Part shown: positions 1 to 8,322 of the stretch, one piece after another
How positions within the stretch are numbered: the first letter of the stretch is position 1
How the letters are laid out: each line of letters starts with the position of its first letter
Source of the DNA: Paenibacillus chitinolyticus NBRC 15660
GTDB taxonomy: Bacteria; Bacillota; Bacilli; Paenibacillales; NBRC-103111
Direction of reading: 5' to 3'
Length of the DNA stretch: 64,000 nt
Assembly (NCBI RefSeq): GCF_000739915.1
Contig: NZ_BBJT01000004.1
Location: 62,001-126,000 of the forward strand
Made by a program: the position numbers and the translations under genes
Notes under the pieces: generated by a model
What the model was told of the DNA's origin: nothing
Seen by the model: the letters and a program-made list of their open reading frames with translations, nothing else
The model's database searches: none

Positions 1-594
1 TTTCTCCATCTCGGACCATTCCGGTTCGGTCAGCTTAGAGGGCTTCGAAAGAATCTCTTCCGAAATTTGCGTTTTGCCGATATCGTGAAGAAGAGCCCCG
101 AGGCCCAGCGTCATTAATTCATCCCTTTCGTACCCATGGCTCATGCCAAGCATGGTGGTGTATAAACAGACGTTAAGCGAGTGCTGATATAAGTAGTGGT
201 CTTTAATCTGAATATCGCCCAGCATAATCATGGCGTCTTTATGACGGGATAAATCATCGATCACGTGGTCCATCTGCTGCCTGAACGATTTGCCGAAATG
301 CTGGTAATTCGCCAGTGTTCTCCGTCCCGGTTCGTTCATCAGCTTGCGGAAGGTGGAACGGATTTCCGTGAACAGCCTGAGCTTGGTCTCCTCCGAGACC
401 AGATCGTCCGGAACGATATCCTCCGTCAGCGCATCCTGGATATACAAATAATCGATTCCGTATGTTTTCAACCGCTCCAGCAGCGATTGCGTTAATTCGA
501 CATTTTCCGCAAGCAATACCGCTCCCTGCTCGTTGTAAATATGTCTGCCCAGTCTCATGCCCGGCTGGCATTGGCTGATGGGTAAAAGCCGCAT
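1..594 (-). CDS. HD-GYP domain protein (C-terminus outside window)
   Basis: Open from an ATG at 594 to the left edge, giving 198 codons; the C-terminus is outside the window. A purine-rich stretch (GGAGAAT) precedes the start. The N-terminal ~60 residues (MRLLPISQCQPGMRLGRHI) match the small domain that often precedes HD-GYP domains, and the HD core is visible as LLHDIGK near residue 171, with the helix ending LTEPEWSEMEK at the edge. HD-GYP proteins are cyclic-di-GMP phosphodiesterases. The fold and order of parts match the complete paralogue at 5802-6860. The GYP motif itself would lie outside the window, so activity cannot be judged. Confidence 0.85.
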   Translation of the reverse strand, partial: MRLLPISQCQPGMRLGRHIYNEQGAVLLAENVELTQSLLERLKTYGIDYLYIQDALTEDIVPDDLVSEETKLRLFTEIRSTFRKLMNEPGRRTLANYQHFGKSFRQQMDHVIDDLSRHKDAMIMLGDIQIKDHYLYQHSLNVCLYTTMLGMSHGYERDELMTLGLGALLHDIGKTQISEEILSKPSKLTEPEWSEMEK

Positions 595-670
595 ATTCTC
601 CAAACCCCGCGATCTGTATATTCCTCTCTTTATACCCTTACTGTATAAGATATTTTTGGAAAGAGCAATA

Positions 671-697
671 CAAAAACCGCGTTTTTTCGACGCGGTT
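671..697 (-). terminator. Probable Rho-independent terminator after uppP
   Basis: On the minus strand a 7-bp stem (AACCGCG/CGCGGTT) with a 9-nt loop is followed by TTTTT. It sits about 90 bases after the uppP stop. Confidence 0.5.
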
Positions 698-784
698 CCA
701 GGAGGTTTATTTACATGTTTCATCCAGTTTTGTAAAAAATATCTCTCCGGTTGTCCAAACTTATGGGCGAAAACCCGGAAAAAC

Positions 785-1615
785 CTAAGTTAGCCACAGA
801 TAAACGATGAAAATAGCGGCCAGTGCAAAGCGGTAATAAGAGAAATAAGTCAGTTTCATCCGCTGTACGAAACGGATAAACGTCACAATGGCCAGCAGCG
901 CGACAATAAAGGAAACGATAAAGCCCACTGCGAAAAACAAGATGTCGTCCGACGTAAAGTTTTTGTAGCTCTTGAGCAGGGAATATCCGCTGGCGGCAAA
1001 CATGATCGGAACCGCCATAATGAACGTAAAATCGGCACCCGCTTTACGGGTCACACCGTGAAGCATACCGCCGGCCATCGTCGCCCCGGAGCGCGAAAAT
1101 CCCGGAATCAGAACGGATAGACACTGGTAGAGGCCGATGATAAAAGCCTGACGATACGAAATACCGTCCATGTCCTCAACGACCGGCCCTTTCGTCCGGT
1201 CCATCTTCTTCTCGGCGATGATCATCAGAATACCGCCCAGGATCAGGGACACGACTACGGTTTTCGGGGAAAACAAATACGTCTCGATCAAATCGTCGAA
1301 CAGAAACGCGATCCCCATCGCCGGGACGATTCCCATCAGAATGTGAAGGACATTTAACCGGGAAGCTCCCGCTTTAACCGCTACCGGCTCCCGGTTGATT
1401 CCGAGAATACGCAGGATCCGCTTCCAATACACGATCACGACGGCAAGAATGGCTCCAAGTTGGATCACGATCGTGAACGTCTTCATGAGCGGTTCATCGT
1501 CGCTGATTCCGAGCAGAGATTGCGTCAAAATCATGTGTCCGGTTGAGGAAACCGGCAAAAACTCGGTTAATCCTTCCACAATCCCGATAATCGCGGCAAT
1601 CCATAAACTGAACAT
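785..1615 (-). CDS. uppP: Undecaprenyl-diphosphatase UppP (BacA family)
   Basis: A 276-residue multi-spanning membrane protein. It dephosphorylates undecaprenyl diphosphate so the lipid carrier can be reused in peptidoglycan synthesis; the family also gives bacitracin resistance. Both signature motifs are present: the Glu-rich motif LTEFLPVSSTGHM at residues 16-28 and PGFSRSGATM at 171-180. The start is the ATG at 1615, preceded by AGGAGAG with 5-6 bases spacing; a longer in-frame reading to 1675 lacks a ribosome binding site. Length is normal for the family (about 270-280). It is followed by a terminator-like hairpin and appears monocistronic. Confidence 0.95.
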   Translation of the reverse strand: MFSLWIAAIIGIVEGLTEFLPVSSTGHMILTQSLLGISDDEPLMKTFTIVIQLGAILAVVIVYWKRILRILGINREPVAVKAGASRLNVLHILMGIVPAMGIAFLFDDLIETYLFSPKTVVVSLILGGILMIIAEKKMDRTKGPVVEDMDGISYRQAFIIGLYQCLSVLIPGFSRSGATMAGGMLHGVTRKAGADFTFIMAVPIMFAASGYSLLKSYKNFTSDDILFFAVGFIVSFIVALLAIVTFIRFVQRMKLTYFSYYRFALAAIFIVYLWLT

Positions 1616-1729
1616 GGTCTCTCTCCTAATAATAACAGCTGGGGACCTGTGCCGGGCACGGACAAATCCCCGCAACTATACATTTTACCCGGATCAGAGA
1701 GTCAAGACAAGTTAACCTCCCGGTATCGG

Positions 1730-3181
1730 TCAAATGCCTTCCGGCTGCCAGCGGGACTCGAAAGCCTCTTGAAAACGCTCGGGATGCTGAAGCTCCTCGC
1801 CCAGAATATCCCTCAGCAGCTCGGGAAGCAGGTACTCCACATCCGTTGCTTCGTGCAGGGATAGGTAGCCGACTCCGAACGTAAACATGTCGATCATACC
1901 GACCGTATACGACCGCTCCGGGTCCAGCGCTTCGCCGTTCACGAGCACTTCCCGGATTTTGCGCAAAGGCTTCCCTTCCGGATCGTATCGGACGGTCAAG
2001 CCGTCCAGGCACAGGATGCCGAGCACTTCTCCCCGGAAGCCGAAGCCCCGGATCGGCTTGCTCTGGAATTCCGGCAGGAGGGATTCCTCCAGCGCCTGCA
2101 GCAGCCGGGAGCCGGTCAGCTTAACCCGGCACGGGTTAATCGGGCCGGGGCAGACGGCCAAGAGGCGCCCGAGCGTGACGGGCCCTCTCGCAAGCCCGCG
2201 CAGCAGCTGGCCGGCGTTGACGAGCCCGATCTCCGCGTTCATCCAGCGTCGCAGGCCGGACGCGAGCAGGTTGCCGAGCGGAGACTCGCCGTACCAGTCA
2301 AGCTCCAGCGGCTCTGCGAGATCCGTTACCGGGATATCGAGGGCGCGCCGGCCCAGCTCCGCATTACGGGCGAGAATTCCCGCGATCTCCGCGTCGTCCT
2401 CGCAGCCGGATACGTCGTGAACGCGGCCCGCAAGCCGCTCGATGCGCCGCTCCCGCACATTGTAGGCGATCTCCACCTCTCCCGCATACTGGCCGTATTT
2501 GCCTGCGGCGCAGACCAGCGTGCTGCGGATGTGCAGCGGCTTTTCCAGCAGATGGTGAGTGTGGGCGCCGAGGATGACGTCGATGCCTTCGATTTCCGCC
2601 GCCATCCGTTCATCGTAACGGAGTCCGAGGTGAGACAGGACGATCACGATGTCGACCTGCGGCCGCAGCTTCTCTACCCAGTAGGCAGCAGCCTTAATAG
2701 GCTCCTGCACATCCCAGCCGAGCAGCTCGTAATAATCCGTAAAAGCCGCCGTCAGCCCGATTAAACCTACGGTGATGCCTCCTTTGCGCACGATATGGTA
2801 CGGAATCATCCAAGCCGGAACCTTCCCCGTGTCCGCATCAAGAATGTTGCTTCCGATAACGGGAAACTCCGCTTTCGTTTCAAAAAGACTCCGAAGCGCG
2901 TCCGGAGCGTATGTCAAGCCTTCGTTATTGCCCGGAACCATCGCCTCGTATCCCGTTGCATTCATGATTTCGATATTGGCTGCGCCGCCCGTTCCTTCGG
3001 TTTCGAGCCTCATCCGGTCCAGATGATCGCCGATATCCAGCGTCAGGATCTCATTCCCTTCATGGCGGCGCCGGAGCTCTTTGAAGCAGGTCGCAATTTT
3101 GGGCATCTGTTCGAAATGACTGTGCAAGTCATTCGTATGAAGAATCACTAACGTCTGGTGCTTCTGCTGCTTTTCGGGCAT
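1730..3181 (-). CDS. yunD: YunD-like metallophosphoesterase / 5'-nucleotidase family protein
   Basis: 483 residues. It has an N-terminal calcineurin-like metallophosphoesterase domain with HTNDLHSH (about residue 15), GDHLDR, GNNE and GAHTHH metal-binding motifs, and a C-terminal 5'-nucleotidase domain of the UshA type (from about residue 300, ending near the SYTVGMIDM stretch). No signal peptide is seen, so it is cytoplasmic like Bacillus YunD. The start at 3181 is chosen because GGAGGTG lies 6 bases upstream; the reading frame extends to 3271 without another good site. Substrate is unknown; nucleotides or other phosphate esters are likely. It is divergent from the molybdopterin gene at 3338. 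Confidence 0.88.
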   Translation of the reverse strand: MPEKQQKHQTLVILHTNDLHSHFEQMPKIATCFKELRRRHEGNEILTLDIGDHLDRMRLETEGTGGAANIEIMNATGYEAMVPGNNEGLTYAPDALRSLFETKAEFPVIGSNILDADTGKVPAWMIPYHIVRKGGITVGLIGLTAAFTDYYELLGWDVQEPIKAAAYWVEKLRPQVDIVIVLSHLGLRYDERMAAEIEGIDVILGAHTHHLLEKPLHIRSTLVCAAGKYGQYAGEVEIAYNVRERRIERLAGRVHDVSGCEDDAEIAGILARNAELGRRALDIPVTDLAEPLELDWYGESPLGNLLASGLRRWMNAEIGLVNAGQLLRGLARGPVTLGRLLAVCPGPINPCRVKLTGSRLLQALEESLLPEFQSKPIRGFGFRGEVLGILCLDGLTVRYDPEGKPLRKIREVLVNGEALDPERSYTVGMIDMFTFGVGYLSLHEATDVEYLLPELLRDILGEELQHPERFQEAFESRWQPEGI

Positions 3182-3337
3182 GATTTCACCTCCGCTGTAA
3201 AGCCTGTCTCTATTACGTATGCCATACTTGGCTTCATTATGTAAGAAGCCCGGTTGCCCGGACAGCCTCATTATATCATTTTCGTTTTAGGATATGATAT
3301 GCTAGTTGAAAACGCAACTTTCAGGAGAGAAGTCCTC

Positions 3338-4102
3338 ATGACGTTTCATATCCGGCTTTTTGCGGGCTTGGCCGATGAGCTCGGCCGCCCTTCCATCGAT
3401 ATCGCGCTGTCCCCGGACGCGTCCGGGCGTTCCGCGACGGTTCAGGACCTGCTGGACGAAATTGCCGCACGCTTCCCTGCCGCGAGGTCTCTTCTGGCCC
3501 ACTGCTTTCTGGCCAAAAATCACGCGTATGCCGCGCCGCACGAGCTTGTCAGCGAGAGCGACGAGCTTGCGCTCATTCCTCCCGTCTCGGGCGGAAGCGG
3601 CGAAGCGCCGGATGCCGGAGACGAAGCGGCCGAACCCGCACGCTACGTGCTTACGCGAGAACCGATCGACCCCGCCGAAGTCATCCAAAAGGTTACCCAT
3701 CCCGACTGTGGAGCGACACTCGCGTTTATCGGCACGACCCGCGAGCACACGCACGGAGTGCGCACCGTCCTGCTCGAATACGAAGCCTACGAGCCTATGG
3801 CCGTCTCCGTCATGGAAACCATCGGCGCAGAGCTGGAAGCCCGCTGGCCCGGATGCCGCTGCGCGATGACGCATCGGCTGGGGCCCATCGGAATCGGCGA
3901 AAGCAGTCTGGTCATCGCCGTCTCCACGCCGCACCGGGCAGACTGTTACGAGGCAAACCGTTACGCCATCGAACGTGTGAAGCAGATCCTGCCCGTCTGG
4001 AAAAAAGAAATCGGCGAAGACGGCTCCGAGTGGAAAGGCTATGTTTCGCCGGAAGGCGGAGGCGGCTGGAATCCGCTGGACCCGCCCCCCGGCCGGGAAT
4101 AG
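3338..4102 (+). CDS. Fused molybdopterin synthase MoaD-MoaE (MoaX-like)
   Basis: 254 residues. Residues 1-86 are a MoaD-type ubiquitin fold ending PPVSGG, the di-glycine that must become a thiocarboxylate. After an acidic/alanine linker (about 87-101), residues 102-254 are MoaE, with HRLGPIGIGE and the lysine-rich active-site region VWKKEIG...EWKGYV. Together the two halves convert cyclic pyranopterin monophosphate to molybdopterin. In free MoaD the GG is the C-terminus, so here cleavage after GG would be needed, as described for mycobacterial MoaX. The start at 3338 has AGGAGAG upstream. The next gene is the E1-type enzyme expected to activate MoaD. Confidence 0.9.
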   Translation: MTFHIRLFAGLADELGRPSIDIALSPDASGRSATVQDLLDEIAARFPAARSLLAHCFLAKNHAYAAPHELVSESDELALIPPVSGGSGEAPDAGDEAAEPARYVLTREPIDPAEVIQKVTHPDCGATLAFIGTTREHTHGVRTVLLEYEAYEPMAVSVMETIGAELEARWPGCRCAMTHRLGPIGIGESSLVIAVSTPHRADCYEANRYAIERVKQILPVWKKEIGEDGSEWKGYVSPEGGGGWNPLDPPPGRE

Positions 4103-4322
4103 TGCAGCGTGCGCAGCGGCGAACGCTTTCGGATCGAAGCATCGAAACGTTAGGCGATGTTAAATGCCAGGAAGAGAAACGAGGTACGCCGGCGAGCGTA
4201 AGAGACGGTCGCCCGATTCCGTAACCGGAATCCACTACCGCGTAAAGTACACGGGAACACCGGACCCGCCGGAACTATTGTCCCAATGATCATTCCCATT
4301 CTATCCGGAAGGAGCAACTCCT
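4103..4322 (+). other. Intergenic stretch before the ThiF/MoeB gene
   Basis: 220 bases without a gene. The only clear structure is a 7-bp hairpin (GATTCCG/CGGAATC) near 4215-4232. I could not match it to a known riboswitch. Confidence 0.4.
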
Positions 4323-5537
4323 ATGAGCAGCCCTCATCCTTATCCGCCGCCGGACGATCAGTCGTCCGCGGCTTCCTCCCCTTCCTACGCAGCGGGGACC
4401 GAAGCGGCCGCCGAATCTACGGCGCAGCCTGAGACGGTCCAAGCCGGAGCAACGAGCGCAGCGGCGGCGCAGGCCCCGCAGGCACGGGCCACGGACGGCG
4501 CGGCCGAAGTGCCGGCGCGCTACTCCCGGCACGTGCTCTTCAAGCCCGTCGGCGAGAACGGCCAGCGGGCGCTCGGCCGCGCGCGGGTCGCCATCGTCGG
4601 CCTCGGCGCGCTCGGCACCGTCCTCGCGAACCACATGGTTCGCGCCGGTGTCGGCTTCGTGCGCCTGATCGACCGCGACTTCGTCGAAGAGAGCAATCTG
4701 CAAAGGCAGATGCTCTATGACGAAGAAGACGCCCACCAGGCGCAGCCGAAAGCTTCAGCCGCGGCCGCGAAGCTGCGGCTGGTGAACTCTCTCGTCGGCA
4801 TCGAAGCACACGTTGCCGACTTGAATCCCTTGAATGCCGAAGAGTTGCTGACCGGGGTTGATCTGATCCTGGACGGAACGGATAACTTTTCCGTCCGGTT
4901 TCTGATCAACGACGTCAGCGTCAAGCACGGCATTCCGTGGCTGTACGGCGGCGCCGTCGCTTCTCGCGGCGTTTCGCTGGCGATTCTGCCCGGCGAAACG
5001 CCGTGTCTGCGCTGCCTGTTCGGTTCCGCGCCGGCGCACGGTACCGCGGACACGTGCGACACCGCCGGCGTGATCGGCCCGATCATTCATATGGTCGCCT
5101 CGTACCAGGCCACGGAAGCGATGAAAATCCTGATCGGGGACAGGCAGCATCTCAACCGCCGCATGCAGCAGTGGGACCTCTGGTACAACCACTACACGTC
5201 GGTGGACGTCTCGGGCGCCCGCAAGGCCGACTGTCCGGCTTGCGCGCATCGCTCGTTCGAATATTTGGACGCCGAGATTGACGGGGAAACGATTCAGACG
5301 TTGTGCGGGCGGGATTCCGTTCAAATTCATCCCGTCCGTCCGGCCGACTTCTCGCTGGAGCACTGGGAACAGCGCCTTGCTCCGCTCGGCCGCGTAAGCC
5401 GCAACAAATTTCTGCTTCGTTTCCGCCCGTCGGATGACATCACACTCGCCGTGTTTCCCGACGGACGGGTGCTCGTACAGGGCGTCACCGACCCTGTCGC
5501 CGCCAAAACGTTGTACAGCCGCTACATCGGCATGTAA
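4323..5537 (+). CDS. ThiF/MoeB/HesA-family adenylyltransferase
   Basis: 404 residues. E1-like enzymes adenylate the C-terminal glycine of ubiquitin-like sulfur carriers such as MoaD or ThiS. Visible features are RYSRH at 66-70, the nucleotide-binding GLGALG at 93-98, an acidic residue in LIDRD (about 118), the arginine finger context NLQRQ (125-129), two Cys pairs of the zinc site (CLRC and CPAC) and TCDTAG with the likely catalytic Cys. The first about 60 residues are an Ala/Pro-rich extension absent from typical MoeB, and about 100 residues follow the second Cys pair. The ribosome binding site is GGAAGGAG. Position after moaD-moaE suggests a MoeB role; ThiF cannot be excluded. Confidence 0.85.
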   Translation: MSSPHPYPPPDDQSSAASSPSYAAGTEAAAESTAQPETVQAGATSAAAAQAPQARATDGAAEVPARYSRHVLFKPVGENGQRALGRARVAIVGLGALGTVLANHMVRAGVGFVRLIDRDFVEESNLQRQMLYDEEDAHQAQPKASAAAAKLRLVNSLVGIEAHVADLNPLNAEELLTGVDLILDGTDNFSVRFLINDVSVKHGIPWLYGGAVASRGVSLAILPGETPCLRCLFGSAPAHGTADTCDTAGVIGPIIHMVASYQATEAMKILIGDRQHLNRRMQQWDLWYNHYTSVDVSGARKADCPACAHRSFEYLDAEIDGETIQTLCGRDSVQIHPVRPADFSLEHWEQRLAPLGRVSRNKFLLRFRPSDDITLAVFPDGRVLVQGVTDPVAAKTLYSRYIGM

Positions 5538-5550
5538 TCGAATTATCGCC

Positions 5551-5579
5551 AAGAGCCTTATTCCTATAAGGCTCTTTTT
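5551..5579 (+). terminator. Rho-independent terminator of the moa/thiF pair
   Basis: An 11-bp perfect stem (AAGAGCCTTAT/ATAAGGCTCTT) with a 4-base loop, followed by a T run, 14 bases after the stop. Confidence 0.9.
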
Positions 5580-5729
5580 GCGCTTCCGCTTCGTTTGGCT
5601 TCTCGGCGGCGTGAGCGATTTGTGTCGGGCTTGCACCGGACTTTTTTTCCGCTGTTTCCCCGTTTACATTTCTTTATCAATAATTGATCAAATCCGACAA
5701 GTAAATTCCGATAGTTGGAAAATGTTACA

Positions 5730-5759
5730 TTGCAACTCTCTTTATTCTCCTGCTAATAT
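5730..5759 (+). promoter_or_regulatory. Sigma-A-type promoter of the HD-GYP gene
   Basis: TTGCAA at 5730-5735, 18-base spacer, TAATAT at 5754-5759 with an extended TGC just upstream. The start codon follows 42 bases later. Confidence 0.7.
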
Positions 5760-5801
5760 GAAGGTGCTTGAGAAAAATTTGGAAAAGGTGAATGAATTCA
5801 G

Positions 5802-6860
5802 ATGAGAATTCATATATCAGATTTGCAAGTGGGGGACCGTCTTACCCGCGATACGTTCAACTCCATCGGATTGAACATTTTATCGGCCGATACGAAAGTG
5901 GACGAATTCGATATTTTAAAACTGAACAAGCATCAGATTGAATATGTGGACATCGAGGAACGACTGCGGCCCGGCCACGAAGCTCAAACGGAAACGGCTG
6001 TTACCGCGGAGCTTTCGAAGCAGGAGGAATCGTTTCACACCGCAATCGGCGGCATCAAGGATCTGTTCGAAAGCGCGGTCAGGACCGGCAAGCTTTCCGA
6101 CACGGTTGTCGAGCAGTATTACACTCCTCTCATTTCCAACGTGCGGGAAGAAAAAGACGTCGTGAATTTGCTGCTGTGCTTGGACAGCCGCGATGACTAT
6201 ACGTACCAGCACAGCGTTCAGGTCGGGCTTATCTCTTATTTTATTTCGACCTGGCTGGGCAAAAGCGAAGAAGAAGCCAAACAGATCGGCAAGGCCGGCT
6301 ATCTTCACGATATCGGAAAATGCCGAATCAGCTTCGACATCCTGCAAAAACCCGGCAAGCTTACGAACGAAGAGTATGCCGAGATGCAAAAGCACACCGT
6401 CTACGGATATGAAATTATCCGGAATTCGATTGCCGACGAGCTATCCGCCCTGGTCGCCCTCCAGCACCACGAGCGCCTCAACGGGAAGGGATATCCGCTG
6501 GGCAAAACCGGCGAAGCGATTCATCCCGCGGCCAAAATCGTTGCGGTAGCCGACGTGTACAGCGCCATGATCAACAACCGTTCGTACCAGTCCAAACGGG
6601 ATCTGCTCTACGTCTTGAAGGAGCTTCACAAAATGAGTTTCGGCGAGCTTGACCCTCAAGCTGTTCATGTGTTTATCGCCAACATGATTCCGAACTTTAT
6701 CGGCAAAAAAGCCACCCTATCCAACGGACAGTCCGGCACGATCGTCATGACCTTCCCGAACGATTACTTCCGTCCCCTCATTCAAATCGATGACGCCGAA
6801 GACACGTTCATCGATCTCACTCAGCGCACCGACCTCGAGATTCAATCCATCACCGTTTAG
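5802..6860 (+). CDS. HD-GYP domain cyclic-di-GMP phosphodiesterase
   Basis: 352 residues, no membrane segment, so a cytoplasmic enzyme. Residues 1-60 form the small N-terminal domain shared with the truncated paralogue at 1-594. The HD-GYP domain covers about 120-310: HSV near 137, the HD pair in LHDIGK at 168-173, HHE at 222-224 and GKGYP ending at 232. These are the metal ligands and signature expected for active c-di-GMP hydrolysis. The last ~50 residues form a small beta-rich tail. The gene stands alone between terminators. There is no receiver or sensor domain, so the input signal is not evident. Confidence 0.9.
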   Translation: MRIHISDLQVGDRLTRDTFNSIGLNILSADTKVDEFDILKLNKHQIEYVDIEERLRPGHEAQTETAVTAELSKQEESFHTAIGGIKDLFESAVRTGKLSDTVVEQYYTPLISNVREEKDVVNLLLCLDSRDDYTYQHSVQVGLISYFISTWLGKSEEEAKQIGKAGYLHDIGKCRISFDILQKPGKLTNEEYAEMQKHTVYGYEIIRNSIADELSALVALQHHERLNGKGYPLGKTGEAIHPAAKIVAVADVYSAMINNRSYQSKRDLLYVLKELHKMSFGELDPQAVHVFIANMIPNFIGKKATLSNGQSGTIVMTFPNDYFRPLIQIDDAEDTFIDLTQRTDLEIQSITV

Positions 6861-6895
6861 TAAGCGCTTTAAAAGAGACTCCTACAAAAAAGCGG

Positions 6896-6934
6896 CAGCC
6901 GCCTTTTCCCTCCGGGAATTGAGCGGCTGTTTTA
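6896..6934 (+). terminator. Terminator after the HD-GYP gene
   Basis: 7-bp stem CAGCCGC/GCGGCTG with a 20-base loop containing a minor inner pairing, followed by TTTTAT. Confidence 0.65.
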
Positions 6935-6943
6935 TGCTACAAT
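6935..6943 (+). promoter_or_regulatory. Extended -10 element
   Basis: TGC-TACAAT, an extended -10 motif directly downstream of the terminator. No good -35 is visible. It would drive the membrane-protein gene at 7026. Confidence 0.45.
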
Positions 6944-6976
6944 AACGGTATCCAATTGAAATTAATACGGAACTTG

Positions 6977-7006
6977 GCCGGCTGTGTAACCGGCTTTTAT
7001 TTTTTA
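6977..7006 (+). terminator. Terminator-like hairpin in the 5' leader of the 7026 gene
   Basis: GCCGG/CCGGC stem followed by TTTTATTTTTTA, lying between the extended -10 element and the AAGGAGG ribosome binding site of the next gene, so it could attenuate transcription. Confidence 0.45.
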
Positions 7007-7025
7007 TGAAGGAGGCGCATTTGCA

Positions 7026-7598
7026 ATGGCCGACGAACGAAACAAGAGCACCCATCCAAGCAATGAACAGCCCCTCGTGACGATAAAACGCAAGTCTGAC
7101 CCGGCCGAGGAGTCCGCTTCATTCGAAACGGACAGAGCCGAATCCCGGCGCGGGCACGAACCGCCCTCTCCCGATTCGGGCGGCGAGCGTTCCCTCGCCC
7201 CTTCCGCTCCGGAGCCTGTTACATTCCGGGCGACCGAAGAATTCCCCGTACACCCGGGGCATCTGGATTCGGCTTCGGATTCGGAACGCCGACCCGAGAG
7301 CTTTTTTCCTCCTGATGGAGCGCCTCCCACGATACGGAAGAAAAGAACCTCCGTCGTCTTGTCGATCGTCTGCGGCATTTTGGCGATCCTCCTGAATCTG
7401 CCGGTTGTGACGCTGCCCTTGGGCTTGATTCTTGGATTCGTCGCATTCGGCGCAGGGCTTGCCGCCCGGCGCGCTCACCGGCGTTCCGCGGGACTGGTCC
7501 TCTCCCTGTTCTCGTTTCTTATCGCCGCCGTCTGGCTCGCCAGCGCATTAGTGCCCCTGGCCGTCGATCCCACGATAAGCGTGGGCCGGCTGCCTTAA
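7026..7598 (+). CDS. Small membrane protein with hydrophilic N-terminal half
   Basis: 190 residues. About residues 1-105 are polar and disordered-looking, rich in Glu, Ser, Pro and Arg. From about 108 a basic KKR stretch leads into a hydrophobic segment (VVLSIVCGILAILLNLPVVT), a short Gly-rich turn with RRAHRR and a second hydrophobic segment ending near 180. The C-terminal pair resembles DUF4190-type membrane hairpins, but I am not certain. Start ATG with AAGGAGG 9 bases upstream. Its stop overlaps the end of the convergent lipoprotein frame on the other strand by about 3 bases. Function unknown. Confidence 0.7.
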   Translation: MADERNKSTHPSNEQPLVTIKRKSDPAEESASFETDRAESRRGHEPPSPDSGGERSLAPSAPEPVTFRATEEFPVHPGHLDSASDSERRPESFFPPDGAPPTIRKKRTSVVLSIVCGILAILLNLPVVTLPLGLILGFVAFGAGLAARRAHRRSAGLVLSLFSFLIAAVWLASALVPLAVDPTISVGRLP

Positions 7599-7768
7599 TC
7601 TTTAGGTTGCGCATGAGTACTGTCTATCAGGTCATACTCTTTTCCACCGGTCATTAACTTAAATTTTATTTCATCCAGGTGTGACTCTAAGTACTCCAAG
7701 TCTTCTTCTTTGTATGGCAATTCGGGAGAAAAGGTTATGGGGTACCTTACGGTCAGAGTATTTTTCTC
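7595..7768 (-). pseudogene. In-frame continuation of the lipoprotein gene beyond a TAA stop
   Basis: Immediately after the TAA at 7769-7771 the same reading frame continues for 57 sense codons to a second TAA at 7595. The encoded tail looks like real protein: TLTVRYPITFSPELPY, then KEEDLEYLESHLDEIKFKL, then MTGGKEYDLIDSTHAQPKD. Together with 7769-8083 it makes one 163-codon frame with a single internal stop. This suggests a recent nonsense mutation in a roughly 160-residue lipoprotein, or a sequencing error, or stop readthrough. Confidence 0.55.
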
Positions 7769-8083
7769 TTATTTACAACCGTCGCCGCCCGAAAACCTTT
7801 TACAGAGAGATTTTAGCGATAGGGTGCCGGTGTTAATGGGGACCACGTCTTTGGAATGTCCCGTATATCCATAGCTGATTTCCGCACTCTGAGTATCGAT
7901 AGCGGAAGATCCTTTAATCGTAAAATGGTATTCCAGCATAACTAGTTTATTTCCATCTGATTGAATGATTCGGCTTCCCTCGGTGATCAGCTGAATGTTT
8001 GCAAGCGTGTAGGTCTGTTTATCTGTACTGCAGCCAGTTAGAAGTAATACCACTAAAGTAAAAAGCATGCCGTATTGTTTCAT
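7769..8083 (-). CDS. Small lipoprotein, probably truncated by a nonsense codon
   Basis: 104 residues. A lipoprotein signal peptide is clear: MKQYG, a hydrophobic stretch, then the lipobox LLTGC with Cys at residue 18, so the mature protein would be anchored to the outer face of the membrane. GGAGGT precedes the ATG. The mature part is polar and beta-rich (ISYGYTGHSKDVVPINTG) and matches no family I recognise. It ends GGDGCK, but the frame stays open beyond the stop for 57 more plausible codons, so the present product is probably shorter than its ancestor. It is transcribed from the promoter at 8153-8181. Confidence 0.7.
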   Translation of the reverse strand: MKQYGMLFTLVVLLLTGCSTDKQTYTLANIQLITEGSRIIQSDGNKLVMLEYHFTIKGSSAIDTQSAEISYGYTGHSKDVVPINTGTLSLKSLCKRFSGGDGCK

Positions 8084-8152
8084 CCGTTTAACCTCCGTAG
8101 AGCTCCGTGCCCCTTTCTATCAACCTCACACACCTTAATGATGCTCACTCCC

Positions 8153-8181
8153 AATATAACTATTATTTTACATTTATCCAA
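8153..8181 (-). promoter_or_regulatory. Promoter of the lipoprotein gene
   Basis: On the minus strand TTGGAT (8181-8176), 17-base spacer, TATATT (8158-8153), about 70 bases before the start. Confidence 0.6.
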
Positions 8182-8203
8182 ATATTTTCATTATGATTTT
8201 GAA

Positions 8204-8256
8204 CAAAAAAAGCGCCTATGTGACTTGAACAAAATGTGCAAGCCATCATAGGCACT
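8204..8256 (-). terminator. Terminator of the suf operon
   Basis: On the minus strand a 10-bp stem (AGTGCCTATG with CATAGGCGCT, one wobble) followed by seven T, about 65 bases after the sufB stop. Confidence 0.75.
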
Positions 8257-8322
8257 TATTTTATTTATCTATTCAAGGCAAAGGACATCTTTTAAGCCCA
8301 CAAACCCCTTACGGGACAAGGG

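Noticed and set aside
4103-4322. A molybdenum cofactor riboswitch between the moa fusion and thiF-like gene
   Set aside because: Only one short hairpin found; no match to what I know of the motif, and not placed before the first gene.
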